Shown: one piece after another, positions 51,201 to 61,938 of the stretch
How positions within the stretch are numbered: the stretch's first letter is position 1
Layout of the letters: each line of letters starts with the position of its first letter
NCBI RefSeq assembly: GCF_028009165.1
Contig: NC_079246.1
Span: 1,364,001-1,428,000, forward strand
Source of the DNA: Akanthomyces muscarius
Lineage: Eukaryota; Ascomycota; Sordariomycetes; Hypocreales; Cordycipitaceae
Reading direction: 5' to 3'
Length of the DNA: 64,000 nt
Position numbers and translations under genes: made by a program
Notes under the pieces: model-generated
The model's input: only the letters and a program-made list of their open reading frames with translations
What the model was told of the DNA's origin: nothing
The model's database searches: none

Positions 51201-52860
51201 ATGCAAGACCAGGTAGAAAGTACAGCGAACGAGGCTACCAGCCCAGTCGCAGACCCGTTTACACCACAGATTAGAAGCTACATTGAGCATCTCATTGAGC
51301 GCTTCCACGTGCCGAGCATCTCTATTGGTATTATTCAAAATGGGCAGACTCATCTTACAGTACGGTTACATCCATCTTCGAATACTAGTCTTCCCTGTTA
51401 ATGGTGTGTAGTCATTTGGCGATGCGCAGTTAGGCGAGAATAAAGCTACGCCCGACTCACTCTACTACATTGCCTCGCTCACAAAGTCCCAAACAGCCAC
51501 CGCACTCCTCTCTGTTCTCGAGGGCCTCGACACCGGCAAGCGCCTTAAGGCTTGCCCTTCCCTGCCTGACAGCATCACGCTCAAAACGAAGCTGCAGGCG
51601 CTCATGCCTGAGGATTTCGCGCTTGCGGACGAATACGCCACAGCGCATGCCACCCTCGAAGACGCGCTGGGCCACCGCCTCGGCGTGGGTGCCAACGACT
51701 CTGTCTACGGCGGGGAGGGCTACACAGTACGTGATGCTGTGAGAGCGCTACGACATTTGCCGATGGTGGCGGAGCTGCGGGAGAAGCAGGAATATCTCAA
51801 CATGGGCTACATGGCCATCCAGCATGTTATTGAGACGCTGACAGGGAAGCCGATTGAGGAATCGCATCGCGAGTATATATGGGGTCCACTGGGGATGGAC
51901 TCAACGTATCCGTCACTCCAAGAGGCCAAAGCTTCCGGAAAGCAGCTATGTACTGGATATATTTATGATCCTTTGGCGAAAAAGATCAAGGAGACGGCAC
52001 ACGTGAATGACTATCCGCTCATCGGCGGCGGAGGCTTGATTTCCTCAATCCGCGACATGGCAGCCTACTTGCATGGCGTCATGCACAGCACGCTACCACT
52101 CGGAAAGGACTACCAGGAGAAGCTCCTCACGCCACTGTCTCTAGATGATCCCAGTACGCCCCAGGAGCACTGGTCCCACGGGCTGTACTGCCTCGGCTGG
52201 TCGCAGCAGACGTATCGCGGACGGCGCGTCGTCTCGCACAATGGCGGCATCAACGGCTTCAATTCGCAGCTGCTGTACCTGCCGGATGCAAAATGGGGCA
52301 TGGCTGTTCTCTCCAACAGCAGCCAGGGGTTTGTCGCATGGCAGTCGCTAAAACTGCGCCTCCTGGACGACGTGCTGCGCGTGCCGCCTGCCGAGCGACA
52401 GCCGAGTCCCGAGAACGAACTCAGCGACAAGCTGGAGGGCAGCGGGAAGCATCTCTACAAGGCGCGCGAGACCATCTACCCACACATTCCCAACCCACCG
52501 CTCCCTCTGACGCTGCCTCTGTCTTGCTACGCAGGGAGTTACACCGGCAACGGCCACAAGACGCTAAAGCTCATCGTGGCGAGCCCGCGGGCGACGACAC
52601 CGGTGCGGAGCGGGGTGACAGAGGTGCTGCGGACTGAGTTTACCGCGCTCGGGGATTTTGTGTACGAGATGGAGCACGTGTCGGGAGATTTCTTCGTGGG
52701 GTGGGAGGATCTCGCGGTACCAGCGGCGGCGGCGAGGGCGGCACGGCGCGTCCAGTTTGTGCTGGGTGCGGAGGGGAGCGTGGTGAGAGTCGGGATTAAT
52801 TTTGCGCCGGCGACGGAGACGGGCGATGATTTGAAAATGACTTGGTTTGACAAGGCATAG
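51201..52860 (+). CDS. Serine beta-lactamase/DD-peptidase-like hydrolase (class C fold)
   Basis: Predicted 535-residue protein of the beta-lactamase/transpeptidase superfamily; fungal members include esterases and acyltransferases, so the substrate is open. Exons 51201-51359 and 51412-52860 surround a 52 bp GTACGG...TAG intron in phase 0. The three active-site motifs are present: S-L-T-K at residues 75-78 (nucleophile and base), Y-L-N at 181-183, and HNGG at 329-332 in place of KTG. A C-terminal beta domain follows (about 410-535), typical of eukaryotic homologues. No signal peptide is apparent, suggesting a cytosolic enzyme. A longer frame from ATG 51105 exists but overlaps a TATA box. It is divergent from transporter D. 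Confidence 0.9.
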
Positions 52861-54135
52861 TAAATAAGATCAAGTTTACCTCCATATGTCGTGCCGCAGA
52901 AGAGATAGCCGGCCGGCTTCTGGTGTCCCATGGGATAGAACCAAACTGTAGATACATTTTGAAGCACTTTCGTTGGAAGTAATCCCGTAACAAAAGGTAC
53001 CGAGCAACGGACCTGGGAGCTGGTGTCCATCTGGTAACAACCAAAGTGCCGCCCCACAGCCGTGGTCTAAGAGCAATACTCAGTAGAAACCCATAATAGC
53101 GTCAGGCACCACTGCTGAAAACAATATCCCTTTTTTACAATAGAATTTGGGCTAAAGTACTTGTTACATGACGATTGGCGGCATCCGTGACGACTCTGAT
53201 AGACTTTGGATTTTTCCAAGTAACATTGTTCTTGGCTGATCAATCACGTAGTAAATAGATCTAGGCGCCAATCTCAGAGCTCATCACGCAAAGGTGAATT
53301 CTGTATGTGATCTTGGCGGACCACTCTGCTTAGACTCTGGTATCCCTTTGACTGCGGTAAAGGAGCAAGTAGGCATTTTGTAGGGGCAACAGCCAATTAT
53401 GTGTAAAAAAAAAAAAAAAAAAACTAGGTACTTTGTATTAGTAGTAAAAGGCCACTTAGGGGGAAGTACTGAGACGTAGGTAAGAACCAGGGTCTACCTT
53501 AAATAACACTAATTAAGCCTGACAATAAGACCTTATCTCGTAGCGCTTAGTTCTTTTCTTAGTGGGTTTCGCGACCTGCTTGCTCCTTTACCGCAGTCAA
53601 AGGGAGAGTGCTGAGATGACGCCGCCACGACAGCGGCTTTGGTACAGCGAGCGTTACCAGATCTCTTCAGCTCTAGATACTGGGCCATGATTCGCGCGGG
53701 TGTTATGGCAAAGAGTGATTGTGCTCTCATTACGAATTCACCGATCATATCTTGCATGATGCATTTCACAACTTGACGTGGCATCTATTGCGCGATACTC
53801 GCTTCCAAGAGCTAGCCTGGAGCCCACGATTTCGCCCATCACAGACCAAATGCTCAAGGAACTACGATTTATAAGCAAAGCTAGTAGTGCACTATCAAGG
53901 TGGCACAATCATGATCTTGTGCCTACTTCCAAGCCAGCTACAGCAGGCCATTACTTCATAATGAAAGTGGAGGAGGGGCCGGCGCCGTCGCGGCGGAACA
54001 GCACCAATGCCGACATCGCGGGGCAGGCAAGCTCCCCGCACCGGGAAGAGAGCTAGTCCTGGGCAGCTCGCCACCAGCAACCTACGCAATTACAACAAAA
54101 ACTCGGCATCTATTGAAGAAAAAGAGAAAAGCAAC
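52861..54135. other. Intergenic region with a small inverted-repeat element
   Basis: 1.27 kb between two plus-strand genes. It includes an A19 tract (53405-53423) and the inverted repeat described separately. Open frames here start at non-ATG codons and show no domains. The last 130 bp could be translated as an N-terminal extension of the next gene (see findings). Confidence 0.5.
53344..53604. repeat. 261 bp element with 30 bp near-perfect inverted termini
   Basis: The arm at 53344-53373 (CCCTTTGACTGCGGTAAAGG onward) matches the reverse complement of 53575-53604 at 29 of 30 positions. The 201 bp interior is AT-leaning and contains the A19 tract. The structure resembles a MITE or a folded hairpin; no target-site duplication could be read. 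Confidence 0.7.
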
Positions 54136-55285
54136 ATGCCTCTCATCGTCCCGACTCGCACCAAGCCCAGGGTCATCCTGGGTCTCATGACCTTTGGCCC
54201 CAGCAAGGAAGCCGGCGCGCGCATCACCGACGTGGCGACGTTGGGCAAAGCGCTCGACACGCTGCAGGCGCGGGGCTACGACGAGGTCGACACGGCCCGC
54301 ATCTACGTCGACGGCAAGCAAGAGGCCTTTACGCGCGAGGCCCGGTGGAAGGACCGCGGCTTCACGCTGGCGACCAAGGTCGAGTACCCGTCCAAGCCGG
54401 GCGGCAACAACGCGCAGGCCGTCAAGGCGTCCGTGGAAAAGAGCCTGGCTGAGCTGGGCACCGACTGTGTGGATGTAAGTGAAGCCTACATCATCATTAT
54501 GATTATCATCATCGCATCACCACCACTGCTGGATGAATTTTACTGACACATCAGCGCGACAGATCCTCTACCTCCACTGCCCCGACCGCGGCACCCCCTT
54601 TGCCGAGACGCTCGAGGCCGTCAACGAGCTGCACAAGGCCGGCAAGTTTGTGCACCTAGGGCTGAGCAACTTTGCCGCGCACGAGGTGGCCGAGGTGGCG
54701 CTGACGTGCAAGTACAACGGCTGGGTGCGGCCGACCGTGTACCAGGGCATGTACAACTGCATCACGCGCAACATTGAGCAGGAGCTGTTTGTCGCGTGCC
54801 GGCGCTACGGGCTCGACATTGTCGTCTACAACCCGCTCGCCGGCGGGCTCTTCTCCGGCAAGATCAAGTCCAAGGACGTCGTGCCCGAGAGCGGCCGCTT
54901 CTCCAACGAGGCGGCCACGCTGGGCGACCGCTACCGCGAGCGCTACTTCAAGGACGGCGTGTTCCGCGCGCTGCAGATTGCCGAGCGGGCCGTCGCGGCG
55001 CACGACGGCCTGACGCTGATTGAGACGGCGCTGCGGTGGATGGTGCACCACTCGGGCCTGCGGGTCGTCGGCGGCAACGACGGCATCATTGTCGGCGTGT
55101 CGAGCGTCGAGCAGCTCGAGAACAACCTGGACAATGTCGAAAAGGGCCCGCTGCCCGAGGACGTCGTCGAGGCGCTCGACCGTGCGTGGGAGGCGGCCAA
55201 GGAGGATGCGGTGCCGTACTGGCACGGCAAGCTCGAGTACTCGTACAACCCGCAGCAGGTGCTCTTTACGCCGGGCGCGAAATAG
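54136..55285 (+). CDS. Aldo/keto reductase, aflatoxin-aldehyde-reductase (AKR7) type
   Basis: Predicted 353-residue NADPH-dependent carbonyl reductase, expected in the cytosol. Exons 54136-54474 and 54563-55285 surround an 88 bp GTAAGT...CAG intron in phase 0. The catalytic tetrad is complete: Asp52 and Tyr57 (EVDTARIYVDG), Lys81 (LATKVEYP), His118 (ILYLHCPDR). The C-terminal cofactor region IIVGVSSVEQLENNL is present. The HSGLRVVGGNDGIIVG segment and overall length fit the AKR7/YakC-like branch. The frame is open upstream to an ATG at 54007, adding 43 residues; the start at 54136 is preferred because homologues of this family begin there. Confidence 0.93.
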
Positions 55286-56315
55286 ATAGAGGGCCGTATT
55301 TCAGAGAGTTGCGTCTTCTGGCGTGGTTTGCCGTGTTTTGTCGTGGTGGATGGATCATGCTTCACTGCACTTGGGTACGGCTGACTATGGCGCTATGCAC
55401 ACGTAGCATGCGCTCCAGGCGCTCGGAGCATGCAGAAAATTTATACATGACCTTGTCCAGATATGTAAGAAAAAGAGTAAAGGCGGCCCGTCTCGTTATG
55501 CTTAATTCAACCCCGGCGTCGTGCAGATGACTCGGTGCGTGTGACCTGAGACGACCAGTGACCAGCATGTGCTGCGCTCAGCAATGCAGCTCCAGAGGGG
55601 CGCGCTGGAAGCAGCCCAAGCAAGCACTGTGCCCTTTTAACTTTCAGCGGGGGCTCGAAGAAAAGGGTTTGCGTGGGCGAATCCAAATTTCAGGGGCGCC
55701 AGCATGGCCTTTTCTTGCCTGAATTCGCCCTCTGAACCCCCTAAACTTTCCCCGCTGTTTTTCTCCAGACCCTCCACGTCAGCGGTCATGTCCAGTGTGA
55801 GTGGCTTTGCTCAGTGACGCTGCAGTGGATTCAGCTGGCCTCAGCCGCCCTCCAAAACGGCCACATCCATACCAGGTTGAGGAGGATACGAGCCGACTTT
55901 CGCCAAAGCCTTTTTTTTCCTCTTCCGCAATTTTCCCCTTCTCCCTCCTTTGTGACAATTCAATTCCACCGACCGGCCCCAAGAACATCTGTCGAACCCC
56001 CCCAACGACATCGTGCAGTCGATACATTGATCCATCCTCGAAAACCGGAACCGTCATCTCAAACCAATACATGCCAGGCGAACGGCTTCCTCCGTGTCGA
56101 CAACAAAACGACGATCCCTTTCGTGCGGGAACTCCTCTTCAATCAACATTTCACCAACTGGCTCGTGAAGCAGTCTCTACAATAACCTTCGGTGCCTCGC
56201 TCTCTTGCTCGCCTGCTTCCATGCCCTGATCCGCCGGCCATCTTGACCCCATCCCTGCCTTCCTCCGACACTCGTTTTCTCAAACATCATCTTGACACAC
56301 AGCCCTCCGATAACC
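55286..56315. other. Intergenic; promoter and long leader of the DMT transporter gene
   Basis: 1.03 kb with no gene recognised. Pyrimidine-rich segments precede the start at 56316, as is common in fungal promoters and leaders. Confidence 0.45.
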
Positions 56316-57725
56316 ATGCCGCGACCCAACGAGGGCGTCTACGCCACGCCGCTGCTCGCCAAGCCCGAAAACGACCATGGCCACGAGCACCACGACGCCG
56401 CCGAGCGCGGCCGCTCCAACGGCACCCTCACCCCCAACGGCCGCGCCGTGCCCGCCATCACGCCCCGCCCGGCTCTATCCCGTCGCTCGACGGCGATGCG
56501 CTCGCGGAGCCCGCGCGGGTACGCCGCCGAGCAGGCCGCGCGCAAAAAGTACACCTACGCCGCCTTCTTCCTCGCCGTGTCGCTCGTGTCCTTTTGCATC
56601 CAGACGGAGCTGAGCGCGTACATCCAGCACGACCTCGGCTGGGACAAGGCCTACTGCATGATGTACTTTACGCACAGCTCGTGGATCGTGCTCTGGCCCG
56701 CGCAGCTGCTCATCCTGCGCCTGCAGAAGCTCGACCAGCCGTGGCCCGTCTTCTGGCGGCGCCACACGCAGCTGCTCAAGTCCACGGCCCTCATGGTCGA
56801 GATGCAGACGCTCGACGTGTTTGGCGCCACGCTCCAGTACAGCGCGCGCTCCGTCCGCTACATGCTCCGCATCACGGCCCTCGTCACCACGGCCCTCACC
56901 GTCGCCGGCCTCAGCTGGTACATTGCTGTCAGCATGACGACGCCCTCGGACCTAACGGCCATCTACAACTGCTCCGCCTTTTTCGCCTACGCCTTTTCCG
57001 TGCCCATCCTGCGCGAGCCCCTGCGCCTCGACAAGTCCGTCGCCGTGCTCATTGCCATCTTTGGCGTCCTCGTCGTCGCGTACGGCGACACGGGCGGTTC
57101 CACCACCGAAGGCGAGGTCGGCAAGGCGACGACCAGAAGCTCCGGGCCCAACGCCGACACGGCCGAGAACCGCTTCCTCGGCAACATGGTCATTGGCTTC
57201 GGCTCCGTGCTCTACGGCCTGTACGAGGTCATGTACAAGCGCTTCGCCTGTCCGCCCGACGGCGTGTCGCCCGGGCGCGGCATGATCTTTGCCAACACGT
57301 TTGGCTCGCTCATCGGCCTCTTCACGCTGACGGTGCTGTGGATCCCGCTCCCGCTGCTCAACGCGGCCGGCCTGGAGAAGTTTGCGCTGCCCGACGCCGC
57401 GACGGCGCGCCTCGTGCTCATGGCCGTGCTGTGCAACGCCATCTTCAGCGGCTCCTTTCTCGTCCTCATCTCGCTCACGTCGCCCGTGCTGTCGTCGGTC
57501 GCCGCGCTGCTCACCATCTTCATCGTCGCCCTCGCCGACTGGGCCCTCACGGGGCAGCCCCTCAGCGGCGCCGCCATGCTCGGCGGCTCCATGATCATCG
57601 TCGCCTTTCTGGCGCTCAGCTGGAGCACGTACCGCGAGATGACGGAGCACGAGGCGCAGAAGCTGGCCGTCGACCTGACGGACAGCGACGACGAGGACGG
57701 CAACCTGAGCGGAAGCGATGCATGA
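56316..57725 (+). CDS. DMT/EamA-type membrane transporter (SLC35F / Thi74-like)
   Basis: Predicted 469-residue, single-exon integral membrane protein of the drug/metabolite transporter superfamily. A basic, Ser/Pro-rich cytosolic N terminus (about 75 residues) precedes about ten hydrophobic helices arranged as two EamA-like halves. The first half contains IYNCSAFFAYAFSVPILREP followed by IAIFGVLVVAYGDTGG; the second contains GSVLYGLYEVMYKR and LISLTSPVLSSVAALLT, then the helix ending MIIVAFLALSW. The C terminus is acidic (DLTDSDDEDGN). These features match the fungal SLC35F / yeast YML018C-Thi74 group, placed in vacuolar or mitochondrial membranes in yeast; substrate unknown. The start is the ATG in context ACCATGCC; the frame upstream has only TTG. 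Confidence 0.88.
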   Translation: MPRPNEGVYATPLLAKPENDHGHEHHDAAERGRSNGTLTPNGRAVPAITPRPALSRRSTAMRSRSPRGYAAEQAARKKYTYAAFFLAVSLVSFCIQTELSAYIQHDLGWDKAYCMMYFTHSSWIVLWPAQLLILRLQKLDQPWPVFWRRHTQLLKSTALMVEMQTLDVFGATLQYSARSVRYMLRITALVTTALTVAGLSWYIAVSMTTPSDLTAIYNCSAFFAYAFSVPILREPLRLDKSVAVLIAIFGVLVVAYGDTGGSTTEGEVGKATTRSSGPNADTAENRFLGNMVIGFGSVLYGLYEVMYKRFACPPDGVSPGRGMIFANTFGSLIGLFTLTVLWIPLPLLNAAGLEKFALPDAATARLVLMAVLCNAIFSGSFLVLISLTSPVLSSVAALLTIFIVALADWALTGQPLSGAAMLGGSMIIVAFLALSWSTYREMTEHEAQKLAVDLTDSDDEDGNLSGSDA

Positions 57726-58196
57726 GTGGGCACTTGAATATTCCACTCCTTGACTTTTTCTACTTTGTTTTACTCTCTGCACTTTGTTTACACAGGCGGT
57801 GTTTCTCATGTTTTTTTTTTCATCACCATTATTCACTACATGTCTGTCGGGTACAACGTACGTTTCTTTATTTGGATCAAATCTTGCATATCTGGGGTTC
57901 TGTTTGGGAAACACACGGCGTATCACAGTAGACGGCCCGTCGAGGCTGGATCAGCTTTATAGATACCGGGACGGAAGAGCAGCCGTACTTGAATGCATGC
58001 GGCGCACACACGCACTGTGCCCGATTTACTTGTTTGACATGTACAATCTATTCCAAAAGTCTGGTCGTAGAGAGGGGCATACCTCCTTGTGCGACATGAG
58101 AAAAAAAAAAGCCCAATCCCATTGCCATGCCCAAACGCCGAGCACCCACCCCACTGCCTCGTGAGCCAAGGATCTATTCCAATAACAACCCCCCCT
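57726..58196. other. Convergent 3' region of transporter and F-box genes
   Basis: 471 bp between two converging stop codons, with T-rich and A-rich stretches suiting 3' UTRs. No gene is seen. Confidence 0.5.
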
Positions 58197-59741
58197 CTAC
58201 AGCGGCGGCGGTGACAAACTCTGCATCGGCAGATCCGCGTTCTTGTTCCTCCGCCTGCCCTGTTCCCTCGCCAGATTCCTCACGAAGCGCCCGCGCCTAT
58301 CGACGTCCCACCACGAGGTGCTCGCCTGCACCGTCTCGACGGCCTCGGCCCACGCCACCTCGTCCCCCTCGGCGTCGCCCGTCTCAAACACGCGCAGCGC
58401 CTCCCACTGGCGCTGCGGGCCGGGGATGAAGATGCACGCAAACAGCAGGCCGTACACCGAGTCGCGCTCCATGACGAGGTCCTCCATGTCCAGGCCCTCG
58501 AAGCGGCCGTAGGCCCCGTGGCCGTCGTGGGCAATGTCGACCCCGGGCGGCATGACTTGGATGAACAGCTCCTCGAGGCGCAGCGCGGGGCACGCGACGA
58601 GCAGCGCCGACTGGACGTGCGTCGCCATGGGCATGACGGCGATGTAAGCAAGGCGTCGCAGGGAGCGTCGCAGGAAGCGCCGCGTGCGGGGGTCGCGCGA
58701 CGCGAGCAGGCTGAGGAGTGGCGAGGGCGGGACGGCGCCGTAGGCGTCCGACTTGTAGATGGAGACGGAGGAGCTCTCGTTGGCGAGGAGCGCGGTCCAG
58801 CGGCGGCGGCGGGCGAAGAGCTCGCAGGGGAGGTTGTCGCACAGCGGGGCGAGAAGAGACCGTGTCGTCGCCGTCGAGTCTTGGGGCGACGCATCGTCAT
58901 CATCTTCTTCCTCCTCCTCCGAGTCGTCGTCGTCGTCGTCTTCTGGCGGTGGCGGACTGCGGTCCGGGCGCGAGACGGAGAGGAGATGGTACCGCGTCAT
59001 CATGAGCGGCTGGCACTGGGTGTACACTTTGCGGCTCAGCATGGTGGCGAGCACGACGGGCGCGGCGAGGATGCTGACGCGCAAGGGGTCGACGACGGCA
59101 AATAGCATGTCCCAGAACCAGGTGTTGGCCCATGTGGCGTGGCCGTTGCCCTCGGCGAGGACCAGGCTTGCCGTCTCGGACAGCACCACGCTCTCCGCAT
59201 CCTCCTCGCCCTCGTCCTCGCGCTGCTGCACCACCGTGCTCGGCACCAGGCCATACCGCCCCACGAGCTCCGTCGGGTCGTCAATCAGATGCTCCGGGCA
59301 CGGCACGTGCAGCATGATGCTCTCCACGCCGCGCAGGCCGTGCCTCTGCAGAAAGGCCAGCACCTCGAACCCCTCCCCGTGGACGCTCGGCGACGACGAG
59401 GACGAGGGCTCTTCCAGACGGCGCAGCGTCCAGAGCACGTGCCGAAAGAGCCGCGGTAGCACGGCGGCGCGCCATCGACGACACACGAGCGACGCCGACT
59501 TGAGCGGGTGCCCGCGAGAGGGGTGGTGGTGGTGGCGGCGGCGGCAGTGAGGGCCGCGCGCGGCGTAGTAGGCGTCCATGAGCGTCGAGGCGTCATCGCG
59601 GAAGCGCGGCTCCAGCGAGGACGAGGCGTCGAGGTGGGAGAAGACGGCGACGAGCAGCTCGTTGGGGAGGGCGCTGACCGAGGTGGTGGCGGCTCTCGGT
59701 GTACCTGCATCGTCGGTGGTGCATGGCGGGGTTGCCGACAT
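58197..59741 (-). CDS. F-box domain protein
   Basis: Predicted 514-residue, single-exon protein, probably the substrate-recruiting subunit of an SCF ubiquitin ligase. The F-box lies near residues 22-100: SALPNELLVAVFSHLD, then an insertion with a His run (HHHHPS), then LKSASLVCRRWRAAVLPRLF. The rest has no obvious WD40 or canonical LRR and resembles the large group of fungal F-box proteins with unassigned C termini. A strongly acidic tract of Asp and Glu, about 15 residues, sits in mid-protein (58900-58950 on the plus strand). The ATG at 59741 was chosen because the F-box begins 22 residues later; the open frame upstream is low-complexity and lysine-poor leader sequence. Confidence 0.85.
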   Translation of the reverse strand: MSATPPCTTDDAGTPRAATTSVSALPNELLVAVFSHLDASSSLEPRFRDDASTLMDAYYAARGPHCRRRHHHHPSRGHPLKSASLVCRRWRAAVLPRLFRHVLWTLRRLEEPSSSSSPSVHGEGFEVLAFLQRHGLRGVESIMLHVPCPEHLIDDPTELVGRYGLVPSTVVQQREDEGEEDAESVVLSETASLVLAEGNGHATWANTWFWDMLFAVVDPLRVSILAAPVVLATMLSRKVYTQCQPLMMTRYHLLSVSRPDRSPPPPEDDDDDDSEEEEEDDDDASPQDSTATTRSLLAPLCDNLPCELFARRRRWTALLANESSSVSIYKSDAYGAVPPSPLLSLLASRDPRTRRFLRRSLRRLAYIAVMPMATHVQSALLVACPALRLEELFIQVMPPGVDIAHDGHGAYGRFEGLDMEDLVMERDSVYGLLFACIFIPGPQRQWEALRVFETGDAEGDEVAWAEAVETVQASTSWWDVDRRGRFVRNLAREQGRRRNKNADLPMQSLSPPPL

Positions 59742-60391
59742 GGGTGTGATGTTCTGACAAGAGAGGGCAAGATGGAATGTTTGTTGAATCAAGTAATTAG
59801 AATAATGCAATGGATGGATATTAAAAAAGGTCAAAAGATATTGGACTGGAAGCGGGAAAGAGAAAGAAAAAAAAAAAGGCGTCATATATTGATACATCTT
59901 GGGCTGACTGGTGCTGCAGCGCAAAGAGGAGGGGTCATGGCTTTTCGCTTGCTTGCTTGTTGCCTGCCTTTTGCCTGCCGCCAAATTTCTAGTTGGGATC
60001 GGTCGGCCACCCGTCCATTGTCCCAGGCCCATCCATCTCAACCATTCTGTCACAGGCGCTTACGCCGCATCCGTTTCGAAAAGCAATACTTTGGAGCAGC
60101 TTTGGCCAATGATTTTTGCATTCCAATCTCACCATGAACCCATTCAGCCATAATCTGCAAATCGCGCGGCCACTAAAGCTAGCTGGGCAACCCACTCTAC
60201 CACCATCTACCCTACCCAGATCGCGATCTAAACGCTCGGGATTTTTTCGACGGCCAACTAAAACGCGCCGACCGCACCGATAATATTACCCCTGGTGCTG
60301 CTTGGCAACTCCTTCGACAGGCGCAGTCGTCGCCGAACTGCATCACATACTGTTAGCAAAGAGCTCAATTCTTTTCTTTTTCTCTTTCTTC
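59742..60391. other. F-box gene promoter and 3' flank of the next gene
   Basis: 650 bp with a purine-rich A tract (59866-59878). No gene is seen. Confidence 0.45.
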
Positions 60392-61261
60392 TTAAAACGC
60401 ACCCTTTTCCATGCCGCCCTCGTGCACTTGCGGCTGCGCCTCCGCGGCCTCGGCCCAGATCCAGCAGCACCACATGGCCACCAGCGCGTCCACGACGCTG
60501 CTCTCCATCCTCTTCACCGTTCGCAGCCTCATCCTGCCTCCCTCCTCGTCCTCTGCATCGTCCTCGTCCACCGCCAGCACCACGCCGTCCGCGTCCATCC
60601 ACTCGTACGCGCCGCCGCTCTTCCCCTTGGCGACCTGAAACAGCGGCCGGCCCTTGTCCTCGAACCTGGGCTCCCCGTCCTTGGCCTTTTCCCGCACCTG
60701 CAGGACCTTCCACTCGTCCGCGCGCAGAGTGTGCGACTTCTTCTTGAGCCCGTACGTGCCCGCGTGCGTCGTCTTGGTCAGCGGCTTCATGTAGTACCCG
60801 ACGGCCGCCTCGGCCGCCGCCGTCGTCGTGCCGGTCGGGTGCACGAGGTTGAAGATGTGGCGCCTGCGAAGCTTGATGCGCGGAGCGGCCGCATCGCTGC
60901 TAGCCGGCCCTTTTCCTGCTTCTTTTTCGTCTGCTTCGCCGAGCGCCGCCTTGGTATCATCTCCGGTGAGAGTCTGCGCCGTCGTCGTCGTGCTCTGGAC
61001 GGTGCGCTCAATCCGCGTCAGCTCGACTGTGGTCGTCGCGTGCCCGAGGTTGGCGACGCCCCGGTCCGTCTCGTACAGCGCCGGTGCGTCCGCAGACTGG
61101 CCGCCACGGATGCTCTGCCCGTCCAGGAACAGCGTCATGGGCTCCTGCAGCAGCGTAGGATCGTGCTGCTGCGGCGCGGCGGTGCTATCATCGTAGCTCG
61201 GCGCAGCGGTGCTCGCATCGTAGCTCGGCGGCTGGTCGACGTTATCTGTTTCCGTGTTCAT
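60392..61261 (-). CDS. Uncharacterised protein with N-terminal PPxY motif
   Basis: Predicted 289-residue, single-exon protein; I do not recognise a named family. The N terminus has PPSY at residues 12-15 (a WW-domain-binding PPxY motif) within a Tyr/Asp/Ala-rich repeat (PSYDASTAAPSYDDSTAAP). The body has a pattern of short strands (ALYETDRGVANL, RRRHIFNLVHPTG, TYGLKKKSHTL, GRPLFQVAKG, GAYEWMDADG) and a terminal helix VVDALVAMWCCWIW. That pattern recalls Tubby-C/LURP-like folds of plants and fungi, which is a guess. PPxY proteins in fungi are often adaptors or substrates of the Rsp5-type ubiquitin ligase. No signal peptide; the two Cys-rich residues near the end lie in the hydrophobic helix. 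Confidence 0.75.
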   Translation of the reverse strand: MNTETDNVDQPPSYDASTAAPSYDDSTAAPQQHDPTLLQEPMTLFLDGQSIRGGQSADAPALYETDRGVANLGHATTTVELTRIERTVQSTTTTAQTLTGDDTKAALGEADEKEAGKGPASSDAAAPRIKLRRRHIFNLVHPTGTTTAAAEAAVGYYMKPLTKTTHAGTYGLKKKSHTLRADEWKVLQVREKAKDGEPRFEDKGRPLFQVAKGKSGGAYEWMDADGVVLAVDEDDAEDEEGGRMRLRTVKRMESSVVDALVAMWCCWIWAEAAEAQPQVHEGGMEKGAF

Positions 61262-61679
61262 AATAATGGGCGTGATGGATGACTTGATTCTTCTTTGCTA
61301 GATTCGATTTCGAGCACACAGTCCCAAGCTTCCCCTCTTGCTCCTTTTTATACACAGCAATCGAACGCACCTCCCCACCGATCATCGTCAGCCTAGCCAA
61401 CCGTTGCGCCCTGACCTTATGTCCCTGCCTGTTAAGCTTAACCACAGCGTCATAAAAGCCCACATGGTGCGTCATTGGCGATCCACCTACAGCCTTGTCG
61501 GGCACTGCGCCACCCAACGGGCAGATCGACCCGACAAAGAGAGTTGCAGCGACTAACGTTAGTGATACGGTGATGGCGCTAAAAGCAGTGCAGCAGCCAA
61601 GTTTTTTGGTCTTCTCACCTCTTTACCAAGCACAAGAGCGCCCGCGCGTAAATGATACGACTATTTCTTCAGCCTATTA
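61262..61679. other. Upstream region of the PPxY gene
   Basis: 418 bp; no gene is recognised. Presumed promoter of the minus-strand gene. Confidence 0.4.
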
Positions 61680-61938
61680 CGTGCCCCCACGTGCGTCGTC
61701 TTGGTCTTCATGTCGCAGGCTGTCACCCCGGGGGCTGTCTCAGCCACGTCGTCGTGCAGGGGGTTAAAGGTGTGGCGCGCCTGCGAATCTTTGATGCGAG
61801 AGGTCGCGCCGCTGCTGATCGGCACACCTTTTCCTGCTTTTTTTTCTTCTTTTTTTTTTACGCCGAGTGTCTCGGTGTTGTCCTCGGTGAGGGTCCTGGT
61901 GCTCTGGACAGTGCGTTAATCGCGCGCCAGGCTCGACT
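61680..61938 (-). pseudogene. Decayed partial duplicate of the adjacent PPxY gene
   Basis: This stretch aligns, with small gaps, to 60754-61029 inside the intact gene: ACGTGCCC..CGTGCGTCGTC TTGGTC at the left, then GTGTGGCG..CCTGCGAA, CACCTTTTCCTGCTTTTTT against GGCCCTTTTCCTGCTTCTTT, and GTGCTCTGGAC.GTGCG at the right. It has lost reading frame and about 20 bp net. It is a tandem duplication remnant lying immediately upstream of its parent. Confidence 0.75.

Noticed and set aside
53778..54056. 92-codon plus-strand frame before the aldo/keto reductase
   Set aside because: Begins at GTG and has no domain; overlaps the candidate leader of the real gene in another frame.
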